Source of the DNA: Symsagittifera roscoffensis
Lineage: Eukaryota > Xenacoelomorpha > Acoela > Convolutidae
NCBI RefSeq assembly: GCF_963678635.1
Contig: NC_087067.1
Coordinates: 43,003,829 to 43,067,828, forward strand
Direction of reading: 5' to 3'
DNA: 64,000 nucleotides
Part shown: piece by piece, positions 34,536 to 48,323 of the stretch
Position numbering within the stretch: position 1 is the stretch's first letter
Layout: every line of letters starts with the position of its first letter
The notes under the pieces: generated by a model
The model's database searches: none
Seen by the model: only the letters and a program-made list of their open reading frames with translations
Told to the model about the DNA's origin: nothing
Position numbers and translations under genes: made by a program

Positions 34536-36328
34536 TTAGGTTATTTTTTTCAATCAGTTAGTCAATTTTTTTTCAATTTTTTCATCTGTTGAAATCGTTC
34601 ATCATCAAAATTTTTGAAAAATGTCCGGTTTTTTGAAATCAAATTTCGTTTATTTTTGCTCTTTATAAAATCAGTAACTTGTAAATTTGAGAGAAGTCGA
34701 CATTTGCAAGCTGATTCCACACAAACATAATGTTGGTTGCAAACTGGTTTCCACACAAACATAATATTGCTGTTGTTCTTAAACCTGTAGCCATCAACAA
34801 CCAAGTTACTACCGTATTTTGTTTTTGATGGAGCAATGCTGAACATGCGCTAATTGTATTACTAAAACTTTATAATAAACGAATCACTAAGACTGTATAA
34901 TAACTCAAACTGCAATATTCTGATACAGTTCAGTCAAGTTTTTATAACCAAAAATTACGCATCTTTTCCATTTGAATATTTGTCGTTAGACCAAGTAAAT
35001 GGAAAGGAAGCAAAAACTTTTGCGATTGATATTTTATTAACAAGCCTTCGTCATCTAGTGGTTAACGCGTTTGTCTCGAATAGATGTAGGCTATTTCTGC
35101 GTAGGTTGGAATCCAGCTGTCTACCTTTTTTGTGGTTTTGAAGTTATGCTAGTCTGTAGACTTTCATGTTTTCAATGTTTTTGCTGGTCGAGCCTTGGAA
35201 TGCAAAATCAGAAAAACCGCGGCAGTTCATGTTTATCACTTCGAGTTTGATTACTTAACTTAAAAAAGTATTTAAAAAAAGTACTCAGCCTTGAATGTTT
35301 CGACTGCTCTTTGACTGGTCTCAAATAGTTTGTAGTAAATAAAAATTAGCAAAATTACGATTTTCAGGCCGATAAGATAGTCGAGGGTGGAATTATTAAA
35401 GATAATTGGCGTTTACATCAAGTCATTTTGGAACGATTTTGTAGTGTTGAATAAGGCAAAAATTGATAATAAAACAAGTTTTTGGGACATGATTGTGCAC
35501 ACCCGGCGGGGCCTATGCATATCAAGGAATCGAACCCGCGAAGGTCTAATGAGTTTTTTGAAATTGTTGAAATCCAAAGTCACTCAAATTTCCAAAAACA
35601 ATTTAAAAAATATTTTGATTTTGATATTTATGATTGTGATACATAAATGATATTTATCACTTCGAGTTTGATTACTTAACTTAAAAAAGTATTTAAAAAA
35701 AGTACTCAGCCATGAATGTTTCGACTGCCCTTTGACTGGTCTCAAATAGTTTGTAGTAAATAAAAATTAGCAAAGTTACGATTTTTAGGCCGATAAGATA
35801 GTCGAGGGTGGAATTATTAAAACTAATTGGCGTTTACATCAAGTCATTTTGGAACGATTTTGTAGTGTTGAATAAGGAAAAAATTGATAATAAAACAAGT
35901 TTTTGGGACATGATTGTGCACACCCGGCGGGGCCTATGCATATCAAGGAATCGAACCCGCGAAAGTCTAATGAGTTTTTTGAAATTGTTGAAATCCAAAG
36001 TCACTCAAATTTCCAAAAACAAATTAAAAAATATTTTGATTGTGATATTTATGAAAACAACAAAAACAGAAATTAGGTTTTTTCTAACAATTTTAAAAGA
36101 GAAGGTGTTTTTCTTTTTTCTCAATTCACCCCCTCTCAAGCTAATTTAAACTAGAAAGGGTTTATTGGGAATTTTTAACCGTAATAAAAAACCTAAGATC
36201 AAATGACTGCTTCAATTCAATTTGGAACTGAATAAAATGCCACTTATGCTTGTCATAAGAAATCATGATCGTGAATGTTGCACAAACACGGGTTCCAGTC
36301 AGAAGTCAACACGCATGTAAGCATTGAG

Positions 36329-36364
<36 letters not shown>

Positions 36365-36451
36365 ATTCATGTTGTCAAGCCACGCTTTTTGTATTTTTTT
36401 TTTCAATTACTTATTTAATTAGCTATAATCTAACAAAGATTTATTTCATTG
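34536..36451. repeat. Array unit 10, enlarged by an internal 421-base duplication
   Basis: 94-codon - strand frame at 34,562-34,846. The block from tttatcacttcgag at 35,232 recurs at 35,653, giving two B-box-like blocks and explaining the 1,916-base length. Confidence 0.93.
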
Positions 36452-37949
36452 TTAGGTTATTTTTTTCAATCAGTTAGTCAATTTTTTTTCAATTTTTTCA
36501 TCTGTTGAAATCGTTCATTATCAAAATTTTTGAAAAATGTCCGGTTTTTTGAAATCAAATTTCGTTTATTTTTGCTCTTTATAAAATCAGTAACTTGTAA
36601 ATTTGAGAGAAGTCGACATTTGCAAGCTGATTCCACACAAACATAATGTTGGTTGCAAACTGGTTTCCACACAAACATAATATTGCAGTTGTTCTTAAAC
36701 CTGTAGCCATCAACAACCAAGTTACTACCGTATTTTGTTTTTGATGGAGCAATGCTGAACATGCGCTAATTGTATTACTAAAACTTTATAATAAACGAAA
36801 CATTAAGACTGTATAATAACTCAAACTGCAATATTCTGATACAGTTCAGTCAAGTTTTTATAACCAAAAATTACGCATCTTTTCCATTTGAATATTTGTC
36901 GTTAGACCAAGTAAATGGAAAGGAAGCAAAAACTTTCGCGATTGATATTTTATTAACAAGCCTTCGTCATCTAGTGGTTAACGCGTTTGTCTCGAATAGA
37001 TGTAGGCTATTTCTGCGTAGGTTGGAATCCAGCTGTCTACCTTTTTTGTGGTTTTGAAGTTATGCTAGTCTGTAGACTTTCATGTTTTCAATTTTTTTGC
37101 TGGTCGAGCCTTGGAATGCAAAATCAGAAAAACCGCGGCAGCTCATGTTTATCACTTCGAGTTTGATTACTTAACTTAAAAAAGTATTTAAAAAAAGTAC
37201 TCAGCCTTGAATGTTTCGACTGCTCTTTGACTGGTCTCAAATAGTTTGTAGTAAATAAAAATTAGCAAAATTACGATTTTCAGGCCGATAAGATAGTCGA
37301 GGGTGGAATTATTAAAGATAATTGGCGTTTACATCAAGTCATGTTGGAACGATTTTGCATTGTTGAATAAAGCAAAAAATTGATATAAAAACGAGTTTTT
37401 GGGACAGGCTTGTGCACACCCGGCGGGGCCTATGCATATCAAGGAATCGAACCCGCGAAGGTCTAATGAGTTTTTTGAAGTTGTCGAAATCCAAAGTCAC
37501 TCAAATTTCCAAAAACAATTTAAAAAATGTTTTGATTGTGATATTTATGAAAACAACAAAAAACAGAAATTAAGTTTTTTCTAACAATTTTAAAAGAAAA
37601 TGTGTTTTTCTTTTTTCTCAATTCACCCCCTCTCAAGCTAATTTAAACTAGAAAGGGTTTATTGGGAATTTTTAACCGTAATAAAAAACCTAAGATCAAA
37701 TGACTGGTTCAATTCAATTTGGAACTCAATAAAATGCCACTTATGCTTGTCATAAGAAATCATGATCGTGAATGTTGCACAAACACGGGTTCCAGGCAGA
37801 AGTCAACACGCATGTAAGCATTGAGTTGCGTGCGTGCGTGCGTGCGTGATGCCTGTGTGCGTGCATTCATGTTGTCAAGCCACGCTTTTTGTATTTTTTT
37901 TCAATTACTTATTTAATTAGCTATAACCTAACAAAGATTTATTTCATTG
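36452..37949. repeat. Array unit 11
   Basis: 94-codon - strand frame at 36,478-36,762. The GTGC tract is interrupted by gtgatgcctgtg. Confidence 0.93.
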
Positions 37950-39427
37950 TTAGGTTATTTTTTTCAATCAGTTAGTCAATTTTTTTTCAATTTTTTCATC
38001 TGTTGAAATCGTTCATCATCAAAATTTTTGAAAATTGTCCGGTTTTTTGAAATCAAATTTCGTTTATTTTTGCTCTTTATAAAATCAGTAACTTGTAAAT
38101 TTGAGAGAAGTCGACATTTGCAAGCTGATTCCACACAAACATAATGTTGGTTGCAAACTGGTTTCCACACAAACATAATATTGCTGTTGTTCTTAAAGCT
38201 GTAGCCATCAACAACCAAGTTACTACCGTATTTTGTTTTTGATGGAGCAATGCTGAACATGCGCTAATTGTATTACTAAAACTTTATAATAAACGAATCA
38301 TTGAGACTGTATAATAACTCAAACTGCAATATTTTGATACAGTTCAGTCAAGTATTTATAACCAAAGCTTACGCATCTTTTCCATTTGAATATTTGTCGT
38401 TAGACCAAGTAAATGGAAAGGAAGCAAAAACTTTCGCGATTGATATTTTATTATCAAGCCTTCGTCATCTAGTGGTTATTGCGTTTGTCTCGAATAGATG
38501 TAGGCTATTTCTGCGTAGGTTGGAATCCAGCTGTCTACCTTATTTGTGGGTTTGAAGTTATGCTAGTCTGTAGACTTTCATGTTTTCAATTTTTTTGCTG
38601 GTCGAGCCTTGGAATGCAAAATCAGAAAAACCGCGGCAGCTCATGTTTATCACTTCGAGTTTGATAACTTAACTTAAAAAAATTTTTAAAAAAAGTACTC
38701 AGCCTTGAATGTTTCGACTGCTCTTTGACTGGTCTCAAATAGTTTGTAGTAAATAAAAATTAGCAAAATTACGATTTTCAGGCCGATAAGATAGTCGAGG
38801 GTGGAATTATTAAAACTAATTGGCGTTTACATCAAGTCATTTTGGAACGATTTTGCAGTGTTGAATAAAGCAAAAAAATTGATATAAAAATGAGTTTTTG
38901 GGACAGGCTTGTGCACACCCGGCGGGGCCTATGCATATTAGGGAATCGAACCCGCGAAGTTCCATTGAGTTTTTTGAAATTTTTGAAATCCAAAGTCACT
39001 CAATTTTTCAAAAACAATTTAAAAAATTTTTTTGATTGTGATATTGATGAAATAAACAAAAAACAGAAATTAAGTTTTTTCCAACAGTTTTAAAAGAGAA
39101 GGTGTTTTTCTTTTTTCTCAATTCACCCCCTCTCAAGCTAATTTAAACTAGAAAGGGTTTATTGGGAGTTTTTAACCGTAATAAAAAACCTAAGAACAAA
39201 TGACTGCTTCAATTCAATTTTGCACTCAATAAACTGCCACTTATGCTTGTCTTAAAAAATCATGATCGTGAATGTTGCACAAACAGGGGTTCCAGGCAGA
39301 AGTCAACACGCATGTAAGCATTGAGTTGCGTGCGTGCGTGCATTCATGTTGTCAAGCCACGCTTTTTGTATTTTTTTTTTCAATTACTTATTTAATTAGC
39401 TTTAACCTAACAAAGATTTAATTCATC
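37950..39427. repeat. Array unit 12
   Basis: 94-codon - strand frame at 37,976-38,260. Very short GTGC tract near 39,327. Confidence 0.93.
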
Positions 39428-40916
39428 GTAAGGTTATTTTTTTCAATCAGTTAGTCAATTTTTTTTTCAATTTTTTCATCTGTTGAAATCGTTCATCATC
39501 AAAATTTTTGAAAATTGTCCGGTTTTTTGAAATCAAATTTCGTTAATTTTTGCGCTTTATAAAATCAGTAACTTTAAATTTGAGAGAAGTCGACATTTGC
39601 AAGCTGATTCCAAACAAACATAATGTTGGTTGCAAACTGGTTTCCACACAAACATAATATTGCTGTTGTTCTTAAACCTGTAGCCATCAACAACCAAGTT
39701 ACTCCCGTATTTTGTTTTTGATGGAGCAATGCTGAACATGGGCTAATTGTATTACTAAAACTTTATAATAAACGAATCACTAAGACTGTATAATAACTCA
39801 AACTGCAATATTCTGATACAGTTCAGTCAAGTTTTTATAACCAAAAATTACGCATCTTTTCCATTTGAATATTTGTCGTTAGACCAAGTAAATGGAAAGG
39901 AAGCAAAAACTTTCGCGATTGATTTTTTATTATCAAGCCTTCGTCATCTAGTGGTTAACGCGTTTGTCTCGAATAGTTGTAGGCTATTTGTGCGTAGGTT
40001 GGAATCCAGCTGTCTACCTTTTTTGTGGTTTTGAAGTTATGCTAGTCTGTAGACTTTCATGTTTTCAATTTTTTTGCTGGTCGAGCCTTGGAATGCAAAA
40101 TCAGATAAACCGCGTCAGCTCATGTTTATCACTTCGAGTTTCATTACTTAACTTAAAAAAGTATTTAAAAAAAGTACTCAGCCTTGAATGTTTCCACTGC
40201 TCTTTGACTGGTCTCAAATAGTTTGTAGTAAATAAAAATTAGCAAAATTACGATTTTCAGGCCGATAAGATAGTCGAGGGTGGAATTATTAAAACTAATT
40301 GGCGTTTACATCAAGTCATTTTGGAACAATTTTGCAGTGTTGAATAAAGCAAAAAATTGATATAAAAACGAGTTTTTGGGACAGGCTTGTGCACACCCGG
40401 CGGGGCCTATGCATATTAAGGAGTCGAACCCGCGAAGTTCTATTGAGTTTTCTGAAATTGTTGAAATCCAAAGTCACTCAAATTTCCAAAAATAATTTAA
40501 AAAATATTTTGATTGTGATAATTATGAAAACAACAAAAAACAGAAATTAAGTTTTTTCTAACAATTTCAAAAGAGAATGAGTTTTTCTTTTTTCTCAATT
40601 CACCCCCTCTCAAGCTAATTTAAACTAGAAAGGGTTTATTGGGAATTTTTAACCGTAATAAAAAACCTAAGATCAAATGACTGCTTCAATTCTATTTGGA
40701 ACTCAATAAAATGCCACTTATGCTTGTCATAAGAAATCATGATCGTGAATGTTGCACAAACACGGGTTCCAGGCAGAAGTCAACACGCATGTAAGCATTG
40801 AGTTGCGTGCGTGCGTGCGTGTGTGCGTGCATTCATGTTGTCAAGCCACGCTTTTTGTATTTTTTTTTCAATTACTTATTTAATTAGCTATAACCTAACA
40901 AAGATTTAATTCATTG
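39428..40916. repeat. Array unit 13
   Basis: The - strand frame is shortened to 60 codons (39,557-39,739) by a frame change after the Cys-rich part. Its second half closely matches unit 14. Confidence 0.93.
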
Positions 40917-42411
40917 TTAGGTTTTTTTTTCAATCAGTTAGTCAATATTTCTTCAATTTATTCATCTGTTGAAATCCGTCTTCATCAAGATTTTTGAAAA
41001 TTGTCCGGTTTTTGAAATCAAATTTTATTTATTTTTGCTCTTTATAATGTCAGTAACTTGTAAATTTGAGAGAAGTCGACATTTGCAATTTGATTCCACA
41101 CAAACATAATGTTGGTTGCAAGCTGGTTTCCACACAAACATAATATTGCTGGCTGTTGTTCTTAAACCTGTAGCTATCAACAACCAAGTTACTCCCGTAT
41201 TTTGTTTTTGATGGAGCAATGCTGAACATGCGCTAATTGTATTACTAAAACTTTATAATAAACGAATCAGTAAGACTGTATAATAACTCAAACTGCAATA
41301 TTCTGATACAGTTCAGTCAAGTTTTTATAACCAAAAATTACGCATCTTTTCCATATGAATATTTGTCGTTAGACCAAATAAATGGAAAGGAAGCAAAAAC
41401 TTTCGCGATTGATTTTTTATTATCAAGCCTTCGTCATCTAGTGGTTAACGCGTTTGTCTCAAATAGTTGTAGGCTCTTTGTGCGTAGGTTGGAATCCAGC
41501 TGTCTACCTTTTTTGTGGTGTTGAAATTATGCTAGTCTGTAGACTTTCATGTTTTCAATTTTTTTGCTGGTCGAGCCTTGGAATGCAAAATCGGAAAAAC
41601 TGCGGCAGCTCATGTTTATCACTTCGAGTTTCATTACTTAACTTAAAAAAGTATTTAAAAAAAGTACTCAGCCTTGAATGTTTCCACTGCTCTTTGACTG
41701 GTCTCAAATAGTTTGTAGTAAATAAAAATTAGCAAAATTACGATTTTCAGGCCGATAAGATAGTCGAGGGTGGAATTATTAAAACTAATTGGCGTTTACA
41801 TCAAGTCATTTTGGAACAATTTTGCAGTGTTGAATAAAGCAAAAAATTGATATAAAAACGAGTTTTTGGGACAGGCTTGTGCACACCCGGCGGGGCCTAT
41901 GCATATTAAGGAGTCGAACCCGCGAAGTTCTATTGAGTTTTCTGAAATTGTTGAAATCCAAAGTCACTCAAATTTCCAAAAATAATTTAAAAAATATTTT
42001 GATTGTGATAATTATGAAAACAACAAAAAACAGAAATTAAGTTTTTTCTAACAATTTCAAAAGAGAATGAGTTTTTCTTTTTTCTCAATTCACCCCCTCT
42101 CAAGCTAATTTAAACTAGAAAGGGTTTATTGGGAATTTTTAACCGTAATAAAAAACCTAAGATCAAATGACTGCTTCAATTCTATTTGGAACTCAATAAA
42201 ATGCCACTTATGCTTGTCATAAGAAATCATGATCGTGAATGTTGCACAAACACGGGTTCCAGGCAGAAGTCAACACGCATGTAAGCATTGAGTTGCGTGC
42301 GTGCGTGCGTGTGTGCGTGCGTGCATTCATGTTGTCAAGCCACGCTTTTTGTATTTTTTTTTTCAATTACTTATTTAATTAGCTATAACCTAACAAAGAT
42401 TTAATTCATTG
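40917..42411. repeat. Array unit 14
   Basis: The - strand frame is disrupted; a 64-codon open piece remains at 41,025-41,219. Confidence 0.93.
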
Positions 42412-43901
42412 TTAGCTTTTTTTTTCAATCAGTTAGTCAATATTTCTTCAATTTATTCATCTGTTGAAATCCTTCTTCATCAAAATTTTTGAAAATTGTC
42501 CGGTTTTTGAAATCAAATTTTATTTATTTTTGCCCTTTATAATGTCAGTAACTTGTAAATTTGAGAGAAGTCGACATTTGCAAGCTGATTCCAAACAAAT
42601 ATAATGTTGGTTGCAAGCTGGTTTCCACACAAACATAATATTGCTGTTGTTCTTAAACCTGTAGCTATCAAGAACCAAGTTACTCCCGTATTTTGTTTTT
42701 GATGGAGCAATGCTGAACATGCGCTAATTGTATTACTAAAACTTTATAATGAACGAATCATTGAGACTGTATAATAACTTGAACTGCAATATTCTGATAC
42801 AGTTCAGTCAAATTTTTATAACCAAAACTTACGCATTGTTTCCATTTGAATATTTGTCGTTAGACCAAGTAAATGGAAAGGAAGCAAAAACTTTCGCGAT
42901 TGATTTTTTATCATCAAGCCTTCGTCATCTAGTGGTTAACGCGTTTGTCTCGAATAGATGTAAGTTATTTCTGCGTAGGTTGGAATCCAGCTGTCTACCT
43001 TTTTTGTGGTTTTGAAGTTATGCTAGTCTGTAGACTTTCATGTTTTCAAATTTTATGCTTGTCGAGCCTTGGAATGCAAAATCAGAAAAACCGCGGCAGC
43101 TCATATTTATCATTTCGAGTTTGATTACTTAACTTAAAAAAGTTTTTAAAAAAAGTACTCAGCCTTGAATGTTTCGACTGCCCTTTGACCGGTCTCAAAT
43201 AGTTTGTAGTAAATAAAAATTAGCAAAATTACGATTTTCAGGCCGATAAGATAGTCGAGGGTGGAATTATTAAAACTAATTGGCGTTTACATCAAGTCAT
43301 TTTGGAACGATTTTGCAGTGTTGAATAATGCAAAAATTGATATAAAAACGAGTTTTTGGGACAGGCTTGTGCACACCCAGCGGGGCCTATGCAGATCAAG
43401 GAATCGGTCCCGCGAGGGACTAATGAGTTTTGTGAAATTGTTGAAATCCAAAATCATTCAAATTTCCAAGAACAATTTAAAAATATTTTGATTGTGACAT
43501 TGATGAAATAAACAAAAAACAGAAATAAAGTTTTTTCTAACAGCTTTAAAAGAGAAGTTGTTTTTCTTTTTTCTCAATTTACCCCCTCTCAAGCTAGTTT
43601 AAACTAGAAAGGGTTTATTGGGAATTTTTAACCGTAATAAAAAAACCTAAGATCAAATGACTGCTTCAATTCAATTTGGAACTCAATGAAATGCCACTTA
43701 TCCTTGTCATAAGAAATCATGATCGTGAAGGTTGCACAAACACGGGTTCCAGGCAGAAGACAACACGCATATAAGCATTGAGTTGCGTGCGTGCGTGCAT
43801 GTGTGCGTGCGTGCATTCATGTTGTCAAGCCACGCTTTTTGTATTTTTTTTTTCAATTACTTATTTAATTAGCTATAACCTAACAAAGATTTAATTCATT
43901 G
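42412..43901. repeat. Array unit 15
   Basis: The - strand frame keeps its start but is 66 codons (42,520-42,720). The B-box-like block is in the cggtcccgcgaggg form. Confidence 0.93.
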
Positions 43902-45379
43902 TTAGGTTTTTTTTTCAATCAGTCAATTTTTCTTCAATTGATTCATCTGTTGAAATCCTTTTTGTTCAAAATTTTTGAACATTGTCCGGTTTTTGAAATC
44001 AAAATTTGTTTATTTTTGCTCTTTATAATATCAGTAACTTGTAAATTTGAGAGAAGTCGACATTTGCAAGCTGATTCTACACAAACATAATGTTGGTTGC
44101 AAGCTGGTTTCCACACAAACATAATTTTGCTGTTGTTCTTAAACCTGTAGCCATCAACAACCAAGTTACTCTCGTATTTTTTTTTTGATGGAGCAATGAT
44201 GAACATGCACTAATTGTATTACTAAAGTTTTATAATAAACGAATCATTGAGACTGTATAATAACACAACCTGCAAAATTCTGATACAGTTCAGTCAAGTT
44301 TTTATAACCAAAGATTACGCATCTTTTCCATTTGAATATTTGTCGTTAGACCAAGTAAATGGAAAGGAAGCAAAAACTTTCGCGATTGATATTTTATCAC
44401 CAAGCCTTCGTCATCTAGTGGTTAACGCGTTTGTCTCGAATAGATGTAGGTTATTTCTGCGTAGGTTGGAATCCAGTTGTCTACCTTTTTTGTGGTTTTG
44501 AAATTATGCTAGTCTGTAGACTTTCATGTTTTCAATTTTTATGCTTGTCGAGCCTTGGAATGCAAAATCAGATAAACCGCGTCAGCTCATGTTTATCACT
44601 TCGAGTTTGATTACCTAACTTAAAAAAGTATTTAAAAAAAGTACTCAGCTTTGAAAGTTTCGACTGCCCTTTGACTGGTCTCAAATAGTTTGTAGTAAAA
44701 AAAAATTAGCAAAATTACGATTTTCAGGCCAATAAAATAATCGAGTGTGGAATTATTAAAACGAATTGGCTTTTACATCAAGTCATTTTGGAACGATTTT
44801 GCAGTGTTGAATAATGCAAAAATTGATAAAAAAACGAGTTTTTGGGACATGCTTGTGCACACCCGACGGGGCCTATGCATATTAAGGAATCGAACCCGCG
44901 AAAGTCTAATGAGTTTTTTGAAATTGTTGAAATCCAAAGTCACTCAAATTTCCAAAAACAATTAAAAAAATATTTTGATTGTGATATTGATGAAATAAAC
45001 AAAAAACAGAAATTTAGTTTTTTCTAACAGTTTTAAAAGAGAAGGTGTTTTTCTTTTTTCTCAATTCACCCCCTCTCAAGCTAATTTAAACTAGAAAGGG
45101 TTTATTGGGAATTTTAAACCATAAAAAAAACCTAAGATCAAATGACTGCTTCAATTCAATTTGGAACTCAATAAACTGCCACTTATGCTTGTCTTAAGAA
45201 ATCATGATCGTGAATGTTGCACAAACACGGGGTCCAGGCAGAAGTCAACACGCATGTAAGCATTGAGTTGCGTGCGTGCGTGCGTGCGGGCATTCATGTT
45301 GTCAAGCCACGCTTTTTTGTATTTTTTTTTTCAATTACTTATTTAATTAGCTATAACCTAACAAAGATTTAATTCATTG
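43902..45379. repeat. Array unit 16
   Basis: 87-codon - strand frame at 43,943-44,206 with an altered end. Confidence 0.93.
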
Positions 45380-46853
45380 TTAGGTTACTTTTTTTCAATC
45401 AGTTTTTTTTCAATTTATTCATCTGTTGAAATCGTTCTTCATCAAAATTATTGAAAATTGTCCGGTTTTTTGAAATCAATTTTCGTTTATTTTTGCTCTT
45501 TATAATATCAGTATATTGTAAATGTGAGAGAAGTCGACATTTGCAAGCTGATTCCACACAAATATAATGTTGGTTGCAAGCTGGTTTCCACTTAAACATA
45601 ATATTGCTGTTGTTCTTAAACCTGTAGCCATTAACAACCAAGTTACTCCCGTATTTTGTTTTTGATGGAGCAATACTGAACTTGCGCAAATTTTTTTATT
45701 AAAACTTTATAATAAACGAATCATTAGGAATGTATAATAACTCAAACTTTAATATTCTGATGCAGTTCAATCAAGATTTCATAACCGAAGCTTACGCATC
45801 TTTTCCATTTGAATATTTGTCGTTAGACCATGTAAATGGAAAGGAATCAAAAACTTTCGCGATTGATATTTTATCATCAGGCCTTCGTCATCTAGTGGTT
45901 AACTCGTTTGTCTCGAATAGATGTAGGTTATTTCTGCGTAGGTTGGAATCCAGTTGTCTACCTTTTTTGTGGTTTTGAAATTATGCTAGTCTGTAGACTT
46001 TCATGTTTTCAATTTTTATGCTTGTCGAGCCTTGGAATGCAAAATCAGATAAACCGCGTCAGCTCATGTTTATCACTTCGAGTTTGATTACCTAACTTAA
46101 AAAAGTATTTAAAAAAAGTACTCAGCTTTGAAAGTTTCGACTGCCCTTTGACTGGTCTCAAATAGTTTGTAGTAAAAAAAAATTAGCAAAATTACGATTT
46201 TCAGGCCAATAAAATAATCGAGTGTGGAATTATTAAAACGAATTGGCTTTTACATCAAGTCATTTTGGAACGATTTTGCAGTGTTGAATAATGCAAAAAT
46301 TGATAAAAAAAACGAGTTTTTGGGACATGCTTGTGCACACCCGGCGGGGCCTATGCATATTAAGGAATCGAACCCGCGAAAGTCTAATGAGTTTTTTTGA
46401 AATTCTTGAAATCCAAAGTCACTCAAATTTCCAAAAACAATTAAAAAAATATTTTGATTGTGATATTGATGAAATAAACAAAAAACAGAAATTTAGTTTT
46501 TTCTAACAGTTTTAAAAGAGAAGGTGTTTTTCTTTTTTCTCAATTCACCCCCTCTCAAGCTAATTTAAACTAGAAAGGGTTTATTGGGAATTTTAAACCA
46601 TAAAAAAAACCTAAGATCAAATGACTGCTTCAATTCAATTTGGAACTCAATAAACTGCCACTTATGCTTGTCTTAAGAAATCATGATCGTGAATGTTGCA
46701 CAAACACGGGGTCCAGGCAGAAGTCAACACGCATGTAAGCATTGAGTTGCGTGCGTGCGTGCGGGCATTCATGTTGTCAAGCCACGCTTTTTTGTATTTT
46801 TTTTTCAATTACTTATTTAATTAGCTATAACCTAACAAAGATTTAATTCATTG
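45380..46853. repeat. Array unit 17
   Basis: 96-codon - strand frame at 45,399-45,689, beginning MRKFSIAPSK. Near twin of unit 18. Confidence 0.93.
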
Positions 46854-48323
46854 TTAGGTTACTTTTTTTCAATCAGTTTTTTTTCAATTTATTCATCTGT
46901 TGAAATCGTTCTTCATCAAAATTATTGAAAATTGTCCGGTTTTTTGAAATCAATTTTCGTTTATTTTTGCTCTTTATAATATCAGTATATTGTAAATGTG
47001 AGAGAAGTCGACATTTGCAAGCTGATTCCACACAAACATAATGTTGGTTGCAAGCTGGTTTCCACTTAAACATAATATTGTTGTTGTTCTTAAACCTGTA
47101 GCCATTAACAACCAAGTTACTCCCGTATTTTGTTTTTGATGGAGCAATACTGAACTTGCGCAAATTTTTTTATTAAAACTTTATAATAAACGAATCATTA
47201 GGAATGTATAATAACTCAAACTTTAATATTCTGATGCAGTTCAATCAAGTTTTCATAACCGAAGCTTACGCATCTTTTCCATTTGAATATTTGTCGTTAG
47301 ACCAAGTAAATGGAAAGGAATCAAAAACTTTCGCGATTGATATTTTATCATCAAGCCTTCGTCATCTAGTGGTTAACTCGTTTGTCTCGAATAGATGTAG
47401 GTTACTTCTGCGTAGGTTGGAATCCAGCTGTCTACCTTTTTTGTGGTTTTGAAGTTATGCTAGTCTGTAGACTTTCATGTTTTCAATTTTTATGCTTGTC
47501 GAGCCTTGGAATGCAAAATCAGAAAAACCGCGGCAGCTCATGTTTATCACTTCGAGTTTGATTACTTAACTTTAAAAAGTATTTTAAAAAAGTACTCAGC
47601 CTTGAATGTTTCGACTGCCCTTTGACTGGTCTCAAATAGTTTGTAATAAATGAAAATTAGCAAAATTACGATTTTCAGGCCGATAAGATTGTCGAGGGTT
47701 GAATTATTAAAACTAATTGGCGTTTACGTCAAGTCAATTTGGAACGATTTTGCAGTGTTGAATAATGCAAAAAGATATAAAAACAAGTTTTTGGGACAGG
47801 TTGTGCACACCCGGCAGGGCCTATGCAGATCAAGGAATCGGTCCCGCGAGGTACTAATGAGTTTTGTGAAATTGTTGAAATCCAAAATCATTCAAATTTC
47901 CAAGAACAATTTAAAAAAATTTTGATTGTGATGAAATAAACAAAAAACAGAAATAAACTTTTTTCTAACAGCTTTTAAAAAAAAGTTGTTTTTCTTTTTT
48001 CTCAATTTACCCCCTCTCAAGCTAATTTAAACTAGAAAGGGTTTATTGGGAATTTTTAACGGTAATTAAAAAACCTAAGATCAAATGACTGCTTCAATTC
48101 AATTTGGAACTCAATAAACTGCCACCTATTCGTGTCTTAAGAAATCATGATCGTGAATGTTGCACAAACACGGGTTCCAGGCAGAAGTCAACACGCATGT
48201 AAGCATTGAGTTGCGTGCGTGCGTGCGTGCGTGCGTGCATTCATGTTGTCAAGCCACGCTTTTTGTATTTTATTTCAATTATTTATTTAATTAACTTTAA
48301 CCTAACAAAGAATTAATTCATTG
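46854..48323. repeat. Array unit 18
   Basis: 96-codon - strand frame at 46,873-47,163. Its second half switches to the cggtcccgcgagg form of the B-box-like block. Confidence 0.93.
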
